From NCBI GenBank assembly GCA_964372125.1, contig CAYJPL010000019.1, positions 1-35,977 of the forward strand: a stretch of 35,977 nt of DNA. Reading direction: 5' to 3'. A program made the translations under genes and the position numbers. Below, in pieces: positions 23,578 to 32,422 of this stretch. The stretch is from Tannockella sp964372125. Its GTDB lineage: Bacteria; Bacillota_I; Bacilli_A; Erysipelotrichales; Coprobacillaceae. Within the stretch, counting starts at the first letter, position 1, and every line of letters begins with the position of its first letter. The notes under the pieces were generated by a model. It was not told where the DNA came from, did no database searches, and worked only from the letters and a program-made list of their open reading frames with translations.

Positions 23578-24923
23578 TACATATTCTCCCTTAGTGCAAG
23601 CACTACTTCTTTTAAATTCATTGAGTTTGAAGCTTTTAAAAGCAACACATCACCATCTTTAATATATGATGACAATTTATTAATCACTTGATTATTATTT
23701 TCAAAATGAAATGACGAAATATCACAATTTGTAAGTCCACTTTGTATATATCTTGCATCTTTTCCAACTGTTATTAAAGTATCAATTTTAAGATTTGATA
23801 AGTATTTACCTACATTTTCATGCAACTCCTTTGAAAAGTTACCCATTTCTAACATATCCCCTAAAACCGCAATTTTTCTACCTTTATAATTCGACAAGAC
23901 ATCTAAGGAAGATTTCATGGAATCTTCACTTGCATTGTATGTACCATCTAATATGATAATATCATTTTTTAAATGGATTGTATCCATTCTATTTTTAGTT
24001 AGTTCGAATCCTTGAATACCTTTTATTATTGAATCAATATCTATTCCTAAACACTCCCCTGTTGCAAGTGCAAGTAATGCATTTGTAACAAAATGTTTCC
24101 CTTGTACTGGAACATGAATTTTTTCTAGTTTTCCATTATGCATAATTTCAAAATCACTATTATCTTGATGTAATTTAATTCCACTAGTTTTATAATCACT
24201 ATCATTATCTATTCCAACAGTGATCACTTCCATGTTAGGAAGTGTAACATTACAAAGCATATCATTATCATTATTAATAATCACTTTAGAACCAGGTTTC
24301 ATCGCCTCTGTAATTTCTAATTTTGCCTTTAATATATTTTCTCTACTTCCTAATTCTCCAATATGAGCAGTTCCAACATTTGTGATAATTGCGATATCAG
24401 GCGTTGCTATATGTGAAAGCAGAGCCATTTCACGTAAATGGTTCATCCCCATCTCTAAAATCACTACTTCTTCATCCTTATGACGCAGTAATGTTAAAGG
24501 TAGCCCTATTTCATTATTATAGTTACCTAAAGTCTTTAGTGTTTTATACTTTGTTTTTACAACACTATATACCATATCTTTAGTACTTGTCTTACCTACA
24601 CTTCCAGTAATACCTACTACTTTTATATTACGAGTTTGGCGAACATATTTTGCCATATCTTGCAATGCAACAATAGTATCATCTACTAAAATAATGTTTT
24701 TACTTGGATGGCTTATAGGTATACTAGTAATAATTGTACTTGCACCATTATTGAATGCTTGTTTGATAAATTCATGTCCATCCAATCTTTCTCCGATGAT
24801 AGGTATATACATATCTCCAGATTGAACCAATCTAGAATCTTGAACAAACCCTGTTACTGTATCATTAATTTCACCTGATAGTAGTGTACCTTTAGTTGCT
24901 TCAATTATTTCATATATTTTCAT
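23577..24923 (-). CDS. murF: UDP-N-acetylmuramoyl-tripeptide--D-alanyl-D-alanine ligase
   Basis: MurF adds the D-Ala-D-Ala made by Ddl to the UDP-MurNAc tripeptide, completing the cytoplasmic precursor. The 448-residue protein has the Mur ligase three-domain layout: an N-terminal substrate domain with QDSRLVQSGDMYIP, the P-loop GITGSVGKTSTKD (residues 104-116) with EMGMNHLREM, and a C-terminal domain with LDGTYNASEDSMKSSLD and GDMLEMG. The ATG is 3 nt after the preceding gene, whose last codons supply the weak AAAGAGAG ribosome binding site, so expression is coupled to that gene. Confidence 0.97.
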   Translation of the reverse strand: MKIYEIIEATKGTLLSGEINDTVTGFVQDSRLVQSGDMYIPIIGERLDGHEFIKQAFNNGASTIITSIPISHPSKNIILVDDTIVALQDMAKYVRQTRNIKVVGITGSVGKTSTKDMVYSVVKTKYKTLKTLGNYNNEIGLPLTLLRHKDEEVVILEMGMNHLREMALLSHIATPDIAIITNVGTAHIGELGSRENILKAKLEITEAMKPGSKVIINNDNDMLCNVTLPNMEVITVGIDNDSDYKTSGIKLHQDNSDFEIMHNGKLEKIHVPVQGKHFVTNALLALATGECLGIDIDSIIKGIQGFELTKNRMDTIHLKNDIIILDGTYNASEDSMKSSLDVLSNYKGRKIAVLGDMLEMGNFSKELHENVGKYLSNLKIDTLITVGKDARYIQSGLTNCDISSFHFENNNQVINKLSSYIKDGDVLLLKASNSMNLKEVVLALRENM

Positions 24924-24926
24924 GAC

Positions 24927-26174
24927 TTAACTCTCTTTCATTTCACTTTCTAATGATGGATAAATATTATTTTTGTATTTTTCATTAGAAATATAATCAT
25001 CCAGTATGTAATAAATATTACCATCGAAATCTTGTATCATTAAATAATCTTGGAATCCATATACAATATAATTACCAATTACATTAATATCTTCTACATT
25101 CGAACCTGGCGTATTTTCTTGAATAGTTGTTTGCTCTCCTTCTTTATCCAATGTAACAATACCACTGTAAGTGTATAAAACTATATTTTCATTACTATAA
25201 TTCACATAGCGTACAGTGCTATTACTATATAACTTACTAACAGCTTTACTTTGGTTATCTCTAGTATATAATTCACCATCATCCACATAATAAATCAGAT
25301 TATTTCCTAGGCAATATGTTGTAACCTGATCAATAATTTTTGTTGGATTTTCACCATTCAAATCCATTCTCATTAGTTCCTTATTAATATTAATATAATA
25401 AATATATTCATTATCAATATCTACTATAATTTCGTATGACCTTTCATGATTAATACGTTGTATTTCACCTGTTTTTAAATTATAACTATATATAGACTCA
25501 TTTTCGCTATCATTTTGATAATATACAGTCCCCTCTACTACTTTAGGGTAATAGATATTTTCTAATAAAACTTCTTTATTACCACTTTCAATATCTAAAG
25601 CAATATATTCTTGGTCGTAGTTAATATAATACAAGATACCTGATTCTACACTAAGTGATTGACTATAATCTGCAATAACTACACTTGCACTACTAAAATC
25701 AGTTTCACATTGATATATTAAACCACTAGCAGCAATGTAAATATAACTATCATCGTATGCTACATTTCCTGGAAATGCATTTGCATTAACCTGAACATCC
25801 AAATTATTTATATTATGTTCAAAGCTCACCAATGTTGACATTGCGTTAGCTGTAGCGTATTCTGGCAAAACAACTTCTTCGACATAATATTTTAGCGGAA
25901 ATATTATCCCTAACATAATACATGTAGTGATAGCAATCACAATTATTTGTTTTACGTACCCTTGATTATCTTTATGCATCGGGTCACGTGCTATTTTTTG
26001 ATATTTATTTTGTAGTACCTCGAAACTGTCCTCTTCACTTTGGACACCATTAAATCGAATTGGTTGATAGCCAGTATCTTTTACCCTATTAACTCTTTTA
26101 TTATGTTCTCCACAATACGCACAACTAGTATCTAACTCGCTAATTTCCATATTACAATTTCTACATCGCATCAT
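24927..26174 (-). CDS. Zinc-ribbon, single-span membrane protein with DUF5050-like repeat domain
   Basis: I recognise the architecture but not a function. The 415-residue protein opens with a zinc ribbon (Cys4, Cys7, Cys18, Cys21: CRNC and CAYC), then a charged linker, a single membrane segment at about residues 75-98 (IIVIAITTCIMLGIIFPLKY) and a ~310-residue extracytoplasmic part. That part repeats a Tyr-rich pattern of the kind YYxN...YxxDxxSGxxxxL (for example ILYYINYDQEYIALDIESGN), as in DUF5050 or beta-propeller-like domains. It is first in a unit with murF and ddl, suggesting a cell-envelope role. The ATG at 26172-26174 follows AAAGGGGTGG; a second ATG follows directly. Confidence 0.75.
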   Translation of the reverse strand: MMRCRNCNMEISELDTSCAYCGEHNKRVNRVKDTGYQPIRFNGVQSEEDSFEVLQNKYQKIARDPMHKDNQGYVKQIIVIAITTCIMLGIIFPLKYYVEEVVLPEYATANAMSTLVSFEHNINNLDVQVNANAFPGNVAYDDSYIYIAASGLIYQCETDFSSASVVIADYSQSLSVESGILYYINYDQEYIALDIESGNKEVLLENIYYPKVVEGTVYYQNDSENESIYSYNLKTGEIQRINHERSYEIIVDIDNEYIYYININKELMRMDLNGENPTKIIDQVTTYCLGNNLIYYVDDGELYTRDNQSKAVSKLYSNSTVRYVNYSNENIVLYTYSGIVTLDKEGEQTTIQENTPGSNVEDINVIGNYIVYGFQDYLMIQDFDGNIYYILDDYISNEKYKNNIYPSLESEMKES

Positions 26175-26194
26175 ATCCACCCCTTTAAGTCTAC

Positions 26195-26223
26195 ATAATA
26201 CCATACTTATCACAATATTTAAA
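26195..26223 (-). promoter_or_regulatory. Predicted extended -10 promoter of the zinc-ribbon/murF/ddl unit
   Basis: TATTAT (26195-26200) is preceded by TGG, giving an extended -10, and has TTTAAA (26218-26223) 17 nt upstream. It lies about 20 nt before the start codon region of the zinc-ribbon gene. Confidence 0.55.
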
Positions 26224-26247
26224 GTAAATACACGATATCATAGGCAT

Positions 26248-26272
26248 AAGAAAAGGATGCATGGCACCCTTT
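26248..26272 (-). terminator. Intrinsic terminator of the rapZ-whiA unit
   Basis: AAAGGGTGC, loop CAT, GCATCCTTT forms 9 pairs with one wobble, followed by TTCTT. It begins 4 nt after the stop of the small membrane protein gene. Confidence 0.85.
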
Positions 26273-26276
26273 GTTA

Positions 26277-26558
26277 TTAGTTATTATCTTCTTCAACCAC
26301 TCTGTAGTCTACATCGATAACATCATCATTAGCACTCGATGATGTACTTGTAGTTTGCTGGCTATATTGTTGTCTTTGTTGATTATATTGCTTTTGATAA
26401 TCTTCTACCTTTTTCACGAATTGTTTTTTCTTATATGTTCCATATCCCCATACCAGTAGTATAATAACCCATACTATTGGGCTAAATAGTAATTGTAAAA
26501 ATAGTGATAACACTAATATTAAAATTAATACGGCTAATAATCCATAATATATTCCCAT
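26277..26558 (-). CDS. Small membrane protein, unknown function
   Basis: This 93-residue protein has a strongly hydrophobic N-terminal half (GLLAVLILILVLSLFLQLLF, then PIVWVIILLVWGYG), probably two membrane segments or a hairpin, to about residue 42. A basic stretch (YKKKQFVKK), a Gln/Tyr-rich segment and an acidic tail ending VVEEDNN follow. I recognise no family. It is last in the rapZ-whiA-XRE unit, with AAGGAG before the ATG, so it is likely a real gene. It could be a membrane partner of the small regulator just upstream, by position only. Confidence 0.75.
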   Translation of the reverse strand: MGIYYGLLAVLILILVLSLFLQLLFSPIVWVIILLVWGYGTYKKKQFVKKVEDYQKQYNQQRQQYSQQTTSTSSSANDDVIDVDYRVVEEDNN

Positions 26559-26591
26559 CTGATTTCTCCTTTAAAATACTATAAATAAATT

Positions 26592-26807
26592 TTATGAATT
26601 GAAAATGAACAATTCTTTTTCTTTTACTTGAAGTCCTTGTGCAAGCTTCTCTACTGATTTTATCGAAATATTACGTGTTCCACGCTCAACATCTGAAACA
26701 TAGTTTTTAGATAATCCGCAACGGAATGCCAGTTCCTCTTGTGAAATTTTACGAACCATTCGTAATTCTTTTACACGTTTCCCAAACTTTTCTTCTATTG
26801 TAAGCAT
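26592..26807 (-). CDS. Small XRE-family helix-turn-helix regulator
   Basis: This 71-residue protein is almost entirely a Cro/C1-type HTH domain: KISQEELAFRCGLSKNYVSDVERG (about residues 19-42) holds the two recognition helices, and SIKSVEKLAQGLQV the following helices. Such minimal XRE proteins bind DNA as dimers. Its ATG overlaps the whiA stop by one base (TAATG), so it is translated with whiA. Its target is unknown; the neighbouring membrane protein gene, 33 nt downstream, is a candidate partner. Confidence 0.9.
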   Translation of the reverse strand: MLTIEEKFGKRVKELRMVRKISQEELAFRCGLSKNYVSDVERGTRNISIKSVEKLAQGLQVKEKELFIFNS

Positions 26808-27760
26808 TATTTTGTTTCCATACTACGCAATCTATTTGCTTCGTCTTTTATCTTTTTTAAACGATGATGTAATCCGGATTTGCTAATACTTTCACCTGTT
26901 TCTTCTTGATATAACTTCGATAACTCCAATAAACTACTATCAGGGTATTTCAAACGCACATTCGCGACTCTTTGAGTCTTTTCATCGAGCATTTCTAGAC
27001 CTAAAAACATTTGTATAATGTGAATATCCTCAACTTGCTTATTTGCAGTTGCTATTGTTTTCATTTCATTTGCGATATCACAATTATTCCAACGATTTAC
27101 TGTATTTGACATACTTCTATCAATTCGTGTCGTTTCAAAGTGCATAACAGAATTACTAGCGCCTATTGCTCTTAAGAAATCACCTATCTTTTCTGAAGAT
27201 TTTATATAAACAATGTATCGATTACGTCGTTTCGTTGTTTTTGCATGCAAATCATAACGATTCATAATTGTTGATATAAATTCTGCATGATCTTCGTTAT
27301 TTAAAGACATTTCTAAATGATAGTTTGATGTTTCAGGATTGTTTACTGAACCACTTGATAAAAATGCACCTGCTAAATACGCCCTAAAACAACAATCATT
27401 TAGAATGATTTTATAATCAGGTACGTTTACAAACCCTAAGCCAGAAAAAAGTCCCAAGTCTTCTAATATTTCTCTTGCTTTTGATACTTTTAATATATAG
27501 ATATTGTTTTTCTTTAACTTCATCTTTCTTGAAACCATAAACTCTATATTAGGGTTATAGATTTCCTTTAACATTTTATGAACCTTTGATGCAATTTTAG
27601 CATTCTCGGTACGTATTGAGATTGCTGGTCCTTGACTACTTAATGAAAATGTTCCATTGATTTTAATTATTGCACAAAGTAGCGCTTTACTACAACATGT
27701 ATCAAAATCATTAAAAACAACTTCTTCTTTTACTTCACGAGCAAATGATACTTTTGCCAT
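26807..27760 (-). CDS. whiA: DNA-binding protein WhiA
   Basis: WhiA is a Gram-positive DNA-binding protein linked to cell division and, in spore formers, sporulation. The 317-residue protein has the N-terminal domain (MAKVSFAREVKEEV), the degenerate LAGLIDADG-like homing-endonuclease fold (FRAYLAGAFLSSGSVNNPET, about residues 126-145), and a C-terminal HTH (LELSKLYQEETGESISKSGL). Its start overlaps the rapZ stop by one base. In Bacillus the mgfK/yvcK gene sits between rapZ and whiA; here it is absent from this place. Confidence 0.95.
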   Translation of the reverse strand: MAKVSFAREVKEEVVFNDFDTCCSKALLCAIIKINGTFSLSSQGPAISIRTENAKIASKVHKMLKEIYNPNIEFMVSRKMKLKKNNIYILKVSKAREILEDLGLFSGLGFVNVPDYKIILNDCCFRAYLAGAFLSSGSVNNPETSNYHLEMSLNNEDHAEFISTIMNRYDLHAKTTKRRNRYIVYIKSSEKIGDFLRAIGASNSVMHFETTRIDRSMSNTVNRWNNCDIANEMKTIATANKQVEDIHIIQMFLGLEMLDEKTQRVANVRLKYPDSSLLELSKLYQEETGESISKSGLHHRLKKIKDEANRLRSMETK

Positions 27761-28608
27761 TAGTGCGCTGCATCACGATGTAAGCAGTGAACTTGATATT
27801 TTTTATCATATACACTACTTAAGTAATTAGCTAGCGTTACTGAACGGTGTTGTCCACCAGTACAGCCTACGCCTACAATTACGTGCATCTTTCCTTCTTT
27901 TTCATATTGTACAAATAGATAGTCAAGTAAGTCTTCAATTCGTTTTGTGAATTCTGCTGTCTCAGGTTGTTCCATTACATAATCATATACTGGTTTATCA
28001 TTTCCAGTTTGAGGACGTAATTCCTCAATATAAAATGGATTTGGTAAAAAACGTACATCAAACAGTAAGTCTGCATCTTTTGGTAATCCATGCTTATATC
28101 CAAATGAAACAAAACTTATTCTAAATCCACCAATTTGGTCTTCTCTAAAATAGTTTTCAATTATTTTTCTAAATCGATTATATTTTAAGTTTGTAGTATC
28201 AATTACAAAGTTTGCGTGTTGCATAATTGGCTGTGCTAATGCTCTTTCAAAATCAATACCTTCTAAAAGAGTAGAAACTTTATTCGAGATAAGCACTGGA
28301 TGAGCTCTTCTAGTTTCTTTATAACGTTTCAATAATATATCATCTTGGCATTCTAAAAATACAACTGTTACATCTATCCAATCCATATTTGTAAGTAAAC
28401 GAATTGCCTTTAATGCATCTTTTAAAGTAACCGCCATCGCTACTTTACTATATGTTGGGTTTGATTTCATTAATTCACCAAATTGTTCTAATAGTGCTAC
28501 TGGGTAGTTATCAATACATAAATATTCCATATTTTCAAAGCTTGCCATTGCACTAGTCTTACCTGCTCCAGACATCCCAGTTACAATTACTACTTTATTG
28601 TTTTCCAT
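27760..28608 (-). CDS. rapZ: RapZ-family nucleotide-binding protein (YvcJ-like)
   Basis: This 282-residue protein has the P-loop GMSGAGKTSAM near residues 11-21, the DNYP block and the C-terminal domain with VGVGCTGGQHRSV, ending HRDAAH. In E. coli RapZ adapts RNase E to GlmZ and senses glucosamine 6-phosphate; in Firmicutes the homologue YvcJ binds and hydrolyses nucleotides with a less clear role. The ATG follows GAGGTGAT. It is first in a tight unit with whiA and a small regulator. Family is certain; the RNase-adaptor function should not be carried over uncritically. Confidence 0.94.
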   Translation of the reverse strand: MENNKVVIVTGMSGAGKTSAMASFENMEYLCIDNYPVALLEQFGELMKSNPTYSKVAMAVTLKDALKAIRLLTNMDWIDVTVVFLECQDDILLKRYKETRRAHPVLISNKVSTLLEGIDFERALAQPIMQHANFVIDTTNLKYNRFRKIIENYFREDQIGGFRISFVSFGYKHGLPKDADLLFDVRFLPNPFYIEELRPQTGNDKPVYDYVMEQPETAEFTKRIEDLLDYLFVQYEKEGKMHVIVGVGCTGGQHRSVTLANYLSSVYDKKYQVHCLHRDAAH

Positions 28609-28686
28609 ATAATCACCTCATATGCATTTTACCAAAAATCCAACCATAAGTGTACTAATTTGTATCACATAATTAACAATAATTAT

Positions 28687-28716
28687 ATAATATAGTACCA
28701 TCGTTTCCTATAACAA
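28687..28716 (-). promoter_or_regulatory. Predicted promoter of rapZ-whiA
   Basis: TTGTTA (28711-28716), an 18-nt spacer and TATTAT (28687-28692). The -35 lies next to the T-run of the upstream terminator. Confidence 0.5.
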
Positions 28717-28717
28717 C

Positions 28718-28746
28718 TAAAAAAAGAATAACAATTACGTTATTCT
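28718..28746 (-). terminator. Intrinsic terminator of the phosphodiesterase-ABC-RpiR operon
   Basis: AGAATAAC, 6-nt loop, GTTATTCT, then seven Ts on the minus strand. The first arm overlaps the TAG stop of the regulator gene. Confidence 0.92.
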
Positions 28747-29599
28747 AGACTCTAGCATTCTTTAGTATCTCATGAATACTATTAATTTTATTATTATAAT
28801 CAATATCACTACATAACATAAGTGTTGTAAATATACTATCAAGCAAGGCAACATGTGATAATCTTGAGGCCATCGCTTCCTTTAAAATATTTTCTTTTGA
28901 TTCTGTTGTTACGAGGGCAACATCACAATGTTTTGTAATAGGAGAGTTTCTTGAACTTGTGATAACTACTGTAAAAGCATTTTTTGACTTCGCCATTTTT
29001 AATGCCTCTATTGTTTCTTTTGATTTACCAGTATGCGAAATAGCAATTGCTACTGAGTTTTCAGTTAGATTATTTGCAGAAAACAACATAATGTGAGGAT
29101 CTACTGCACTGCTAGTCTGAAACCCTACACGCATAAATCGATAACTAGCATCTTCAGCAATAAAAGCAGATGTTCCTACTGCTAGAAATATTGCTTTATC
29201 ACAGTTTTTAAGCCTTTCTATAACAGATGTAAACTCACTGCCATTAATTAGTTTTTTAGAAATGATTAAATTTGATATTGCATTATCAAATATCTTAGTT
29301 GCAATAGCATAAGGATCTTTTTCATTGATATCGATACTCATATCTTCAAATTCAGTTGTACTGGCAGCTTGCGATTGGAGGGTATTAATCTTAAGCTCTT
29401 GATAACCTTGCATTCCTATTGCTTTGCAAAAGCGGATGATTGCCGCTTCCGATACACCTATTCTTTTTGATAGTTCACCAATTGATAACCTTGCTAAATC
29501 CTTATTGTTTTCGAGTATATATTCAGCAATTATCTTGTTATTTTGTTTCAATGTTGGTAATACATTTCTTATAATTACACATGCATCGACTTCTAGCAT
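28745..29599 (-). CDS. MurR/RpiR-family transcriptional regulator with SIS domain
   Basis: This 284-residue protein has an N-terminal RpiR helix-turn-helix (IGELSKRIGVSEAAIIRFCKAIG, about residues 40-62) and a C-terminal SIS sugar-phosphate-binding domain. In the SIS domain, FLAVGTSAFIAEDASYRFMR and VAIAISHTGKSKETIEAL give the Ser/Thr-rich phosphate loop. RpiR proteins respond to phosphorylated sugars or polyols, so it probably controls the transporter operon of which it is the last gene. I choose the ATG at 29597-29599 (MLEVDACV), 8 nt after AAAGGA; two earlier in-frame ATGs abut that site. The HAD gene stop is 5 nt upstream. Confidence 0.92.
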   Translation of the reverse strand: MLEVDACVIIRNVLPTLKQNNKIIAEYILENNKDLARLSIGELSKRIGVSEAAIIRFCKAIGMQGYQELKINTLQSQAASTTEFEDMSIDINEKDPYAIATKIFDNAISNLIISKKLINGSEFTSVIERLKNCDKAIFLAVGTSAFIAEDASYRFMRVGFQTSSAVDPHIMLFSANNLTENSVAIAISHTGKSKETIEALKMAKSKNAFTVVITSSRNSPITKHCDVALVTTESKENILKEAMASRLSHVALLDSIFTTLMLCSDIDYNNKINSIHEILKNARV

Positions 29600-29604
29600 T
29601 TTCA

Positions 29605-30411
29605 TCATCCTTTCATATCATTTAGTAAGTATTCTAATGTTGGATATACCTTTAATTTATTATACCTGTTAAACTTTGTATTTTCGTTATAGTCTACAAT
29701 TGTTGTAAGCCCTGTTAATAATAAATATCCTTCAATATCATTATCAACAGCAAGACTAATATCTGTACTTAAATTATCACCCACAGTAATAAGTTCTTGT
29801 TTATTACACCCAAATGTATCAAGTACAAAATCCAATGTTATCTGGGTTGGTTTTCCCATATCTATCACTTTTTTACCAGTGGCGTGCTCTAACAATGCTA
29901 CAATTGCTCCAGTATGTACTGCTATTCCTTTTTCAGTTGGAATCGTTTTATCAAGGTTAGTTGAAATAACCTTTGCACCATTTAATATATGTCGGCACGC
30001 AATGTTACAATCTTCAATTGTAATACTTATATCATATCCTACAATAACATAATCTGCAACAAGTGTATTATCCTCAACAACATTAAAGCCATTTTCTATA
30101 AACATTCTTTTTAAACTTTTACTCCCAAGGATATATATATTTGTTTGAGAGTATATTTTAATAGTATCTGTTTTTATATAGCGTAATACCACATCACTTG
30201 TGCTATAAAAATCGTTAATATTTACATCAATATCCATTCCTATCAGTTTTGTATATAGTTCCTCTTTACTTCTTTGTGGACTATTTGTAAAAAACATATA
30301 TGGATAATTATGTAGTCGTAAATACTGAATAAATTCTTTTGCATAAGGTAATACATTTTCACCAGCATAGATTGTTCCATCTAAATCAATCATATAATAT
30401 TTTTTATTCAT
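29605..30411 (-). CDS. HAD-IIA (NagD/PGP-like) phosphatase
   Basis: This 268-residue haloacid-dehalogenase phosphatase has all four motifs: IDLDGTIY with nucleophile Asp9 and acid Asp11, FTNSPQ (Thr42), MGKPTQ with Lys187, and GDNLSTDI with Asp212 and Asp217. The long insert between motifs II and III is the class IIA cap. Relatives dephosphorylate small phospho-metabolites such as glycerol phosphate, phosphoglycolate and UMP. It sits between the transporter ATPase and the RpiR regulator, so it may remove the phosphate of the imported or cleaved substrate. Substrate unproven. Confidence 0.92.
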   Translation of the reverse strand: MNKKYYMIDLDGTIYAGENVLPYAKEFIQYLRLHNYPYMFFTNSPQRSKEELYTKLIGMDIDVNINDFYSTSDVVLRYIKTDTIKIYSQTNIYILGSKSLKRMFIENGFNVVEDNTLVADYVIVGYDISITIEDCNIACRHILNGAKVISTNLDKTIPTEKGIAVHTGAIVALLEHATGKKVIDMGKPTQITLDFVLDTFGCNKQELITVGDNLSTDISLAVDNDIEGYLLLTGLTTIVDYNENTKFNRYNKLKVYPTLEYLLNDMKG

Positions 30412-30426
30412 ATTTTGTACCTAGTC

Positions 30427-31533
30427 TTATAACAAGTCATAATGTTTTAGCTCTTCTGGTCTTCCAACATTTAGTTCTGTTTCATCATCAAAAAAGTGAA
30501 GATGATTTTGTTGTAATTCTATATGTACTTCTTGATTTGCTTTAAAGTTAACTTCATTACAAAGCGAAACTATCATTTCTTGTTCAAGTTGAATATATAC
30601 TGCATAGTTTGCACCTTGATTTTCAATGTGCGAGATAATCCCTTTTAATGCAGTATTTTCATTTCTTTGTTCATGTAATTTAATATATTCTGGTCGTATT
30701 CCCATAATATACTTTTTATCTTTATCTAAGTAATCAAGCCATGCTTGATCAATTCTAAAACTGTTTTCTATCTTTAGGGCATGATCGCTATAAATATATA
30801 CATCTTTTATTAAATTCATAGCTGGACTACCAATAAAGCTTGCAGTAAAAACATTTCTTGGATAATGATATACATTATATGGCGTATCATACATTTGTAC
30901 TTCACCAGCATTTAACAAAATGATCTTAGTCGCAAATGTAAGCGCCTCAATTTGATCATGTGTTACATATACCATTGTTTGATTAAATGCATCATGAATG
31001 TCAAGCATAGACTTTCTTGCACTAACACGTAATTGAACATCTAAGTTAGACAATGGTTCATCAAGTAAGAATGCTTGACTTCTTTTTACTGTTGCTCTAG
31101 CTAGGGCAACACGTTGTCTTTGTCCACCAGATAATTCGTATGGTTTTCTTGTTCGGTACTTTTCCAATCCTAGAGCATCCAATACATATTCTAATCGTTT
31201 ATTTATTTCTACTTTATCTACCTTATTTACTTTTAAGGCATATGTAATGTTATCTTCAACTGTCATATGTGGATATAATGCATAGTTTTGAAATACCATC
31301 GCAACATCACGCTTTGATGCATCAACATTTGTAACCACTTGATCATTCATATAAATGTCACCACCACTTATTTCTTCTAATCCAGCGATAATACGAAGTA
31401 GTGTTGATTTACCACACCCTGATGGTCCTAGTAATACAACTCTTTCACCAGCTGTAATCTCAAAATTTATATTGGGAATAATAATATTCTCCCCATATCT
31501 TTTTTGTACGTTTTCTAATTTAATATCTATCAT
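30427..31533 (-). CDS. ABC transporter ATPase, UgpC/MsmK (CUT1) type
   Basis: This 368-residue ATPase energises a carbohydrate-type importer. It shows Walker A GPSGCGKST (residues 36-44), signature LSGGQRQRVALARA (134-147), Walker B AFLLDEP and H-loop YVTHDQIEA. A C-terminal TOBE/MalK regulatory domain (from about residue 235) contains FIGSPAMNLI and IMGIRPEYIKL. It follows two permease genes and a binding protein, so the importer is complete. UgpC (glycerol 3-phosphate) and MsmK (sugars) are both of this type and the ATPase does not decide the substrate. Confidence 0.95.
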   Translation of the reverse strand: MIDIKLENVQKRYGENIIIPNINFEITAGERVVLLGPSGCGKSTLLRIIAGLEEISGGDIYMNDQVVTNVDASKRDVAMVFQNYALYPHMTVEDNITYALKVNKVDKVEINKRLEYVLDALGLEKYRTRKPYELSGGQRQRVALARATVKRSQAFLLDEPLSNLDVQLRVSARKSMLDIHDAFNQTMVYVTHDQIEALTFATKIILLNAGEVQMYDTPYNVYHYPRNVFTASFIGSPAMNLIKDVYIYSDHALKIENSFRIDQAWLDYLDKDKKYIMGIRPEYIKLHEQRNENTALKGIISHIENQGANYAVYIQLEQEMIVSLCNEVNFKANQEVHIELQQNHLHFFDDETELNVGRPEELKHYDLL

Positions 31534-31555
31534 TTTTGAACCCTTTCCTTGTGTG

Positions 31556-32422
31556 CTATTTTATACCTGATGAGGTAAATGTATCAATAATATATTTTTG
31601 GAAAATTAAATACACAATAAGTGGAATAATCATCGTAATTACTGACATTGCCATTACTGATGTAAACCCTTGACCTCCTTCACCACTTGTGAACATTTGT
31701 AGTGCAATTGATAACGTATAATTATCAGTATCTTTTAAAATTAATCTTGGCCAAATATACTCATTCCATGTACCTGTAAAAAACCATACTCCTGTAGCGA
31801 TTAATTGTGGTCTGATTAGTGGCAATATGATTTCTTTCATTATTCTAAAATCAGGTATTCTATCTAGCTTGGCAACTTCAATTAATGACTTAGGAATTGT
31901 CTTCATATTTTGGACAATCATAAATACCCCAGTGGCTGAAAAGAACATTGGTAACATGACACCCCATATATTATCTGTTAATCCAATCTCTGCTAGCGTT
32001 AAATAGTTTGGTATCATCATAACTGTAAATGGTAAAAATAATGTTAAATTTATTAATCCCATATATATTTTTTTACCTTTAAAGGTAAAGTATACTAATG
32101 CATAAGCAGCTAGAAACGCCAACACCATTCTTACGATTGTTACTACGGTAGACATTAAAAATGTATTCCCTATGATACGAAGCAGTGGTAAAGCTTCAAA
32201 AACCGCAATATAATTATCAAAATTTAATGATTGTGGTATTAAACTCGTAATGCTTGTAAAAGCTTCCGAATCAGTTTTAAAAGAATTTGCGATAACAAAT
32301 AATAGTGGATATATAATTGTTATTACGAAAATAATAAATACGATTTGCCATAAAAGGCTTACTTTTGATTTTGGTTTACCAAGTAAGTTAAACTTTTTTT
32401 CCATATTCTTATTAACCTGCAT
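31556..32422 (-). CDS. ABC transporter permease, CUT1 family (MalG/UgpE-like)
   Basis: This 288-residue inner-membrane permease has six predicted membrane segments, the first being LLWQIVFIIFVITIIYPLLF. The cytoplasmic EAA loop is IEVAKLDRIPDFRIMKEIIL, followed by PLIRP, which docks on the ATPase. The usual Gly of the EAA loop is Arg here. The ATG at 32420-32422 follows AAGAAGG and overlaps the end of the preceding permease gene by 11 nt, consistent with 1:1 synthesis of the two permeases. Confidence 0.93.
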   Translation of the reverse strand: MQVNKNMEKKFNLLGKPKSKVSLLWQIVFIIFVITIIYPLLFVIANSFKTDSEAFTSITSLIPQSLNFDNYIAVFEALPLLRIIGNTFLMSTVVTIVRMVLAFLAAYALVYFTFKGKKIYMGLINLTLFLPFTVMMIPNYLTLAEIGLTDNIWGVMLPMFFSATGVFMIVQNMKTIPKSLIEVAKLDRIPDFRIMKEIILPLIRPQLIATGVWFFTGTWNEYIWPRLILKDTDNYTLSIALQMFTSGEGGQGFTSVMAMSVITMIIPLIVYLIFQKYIIDTFTSSGIK

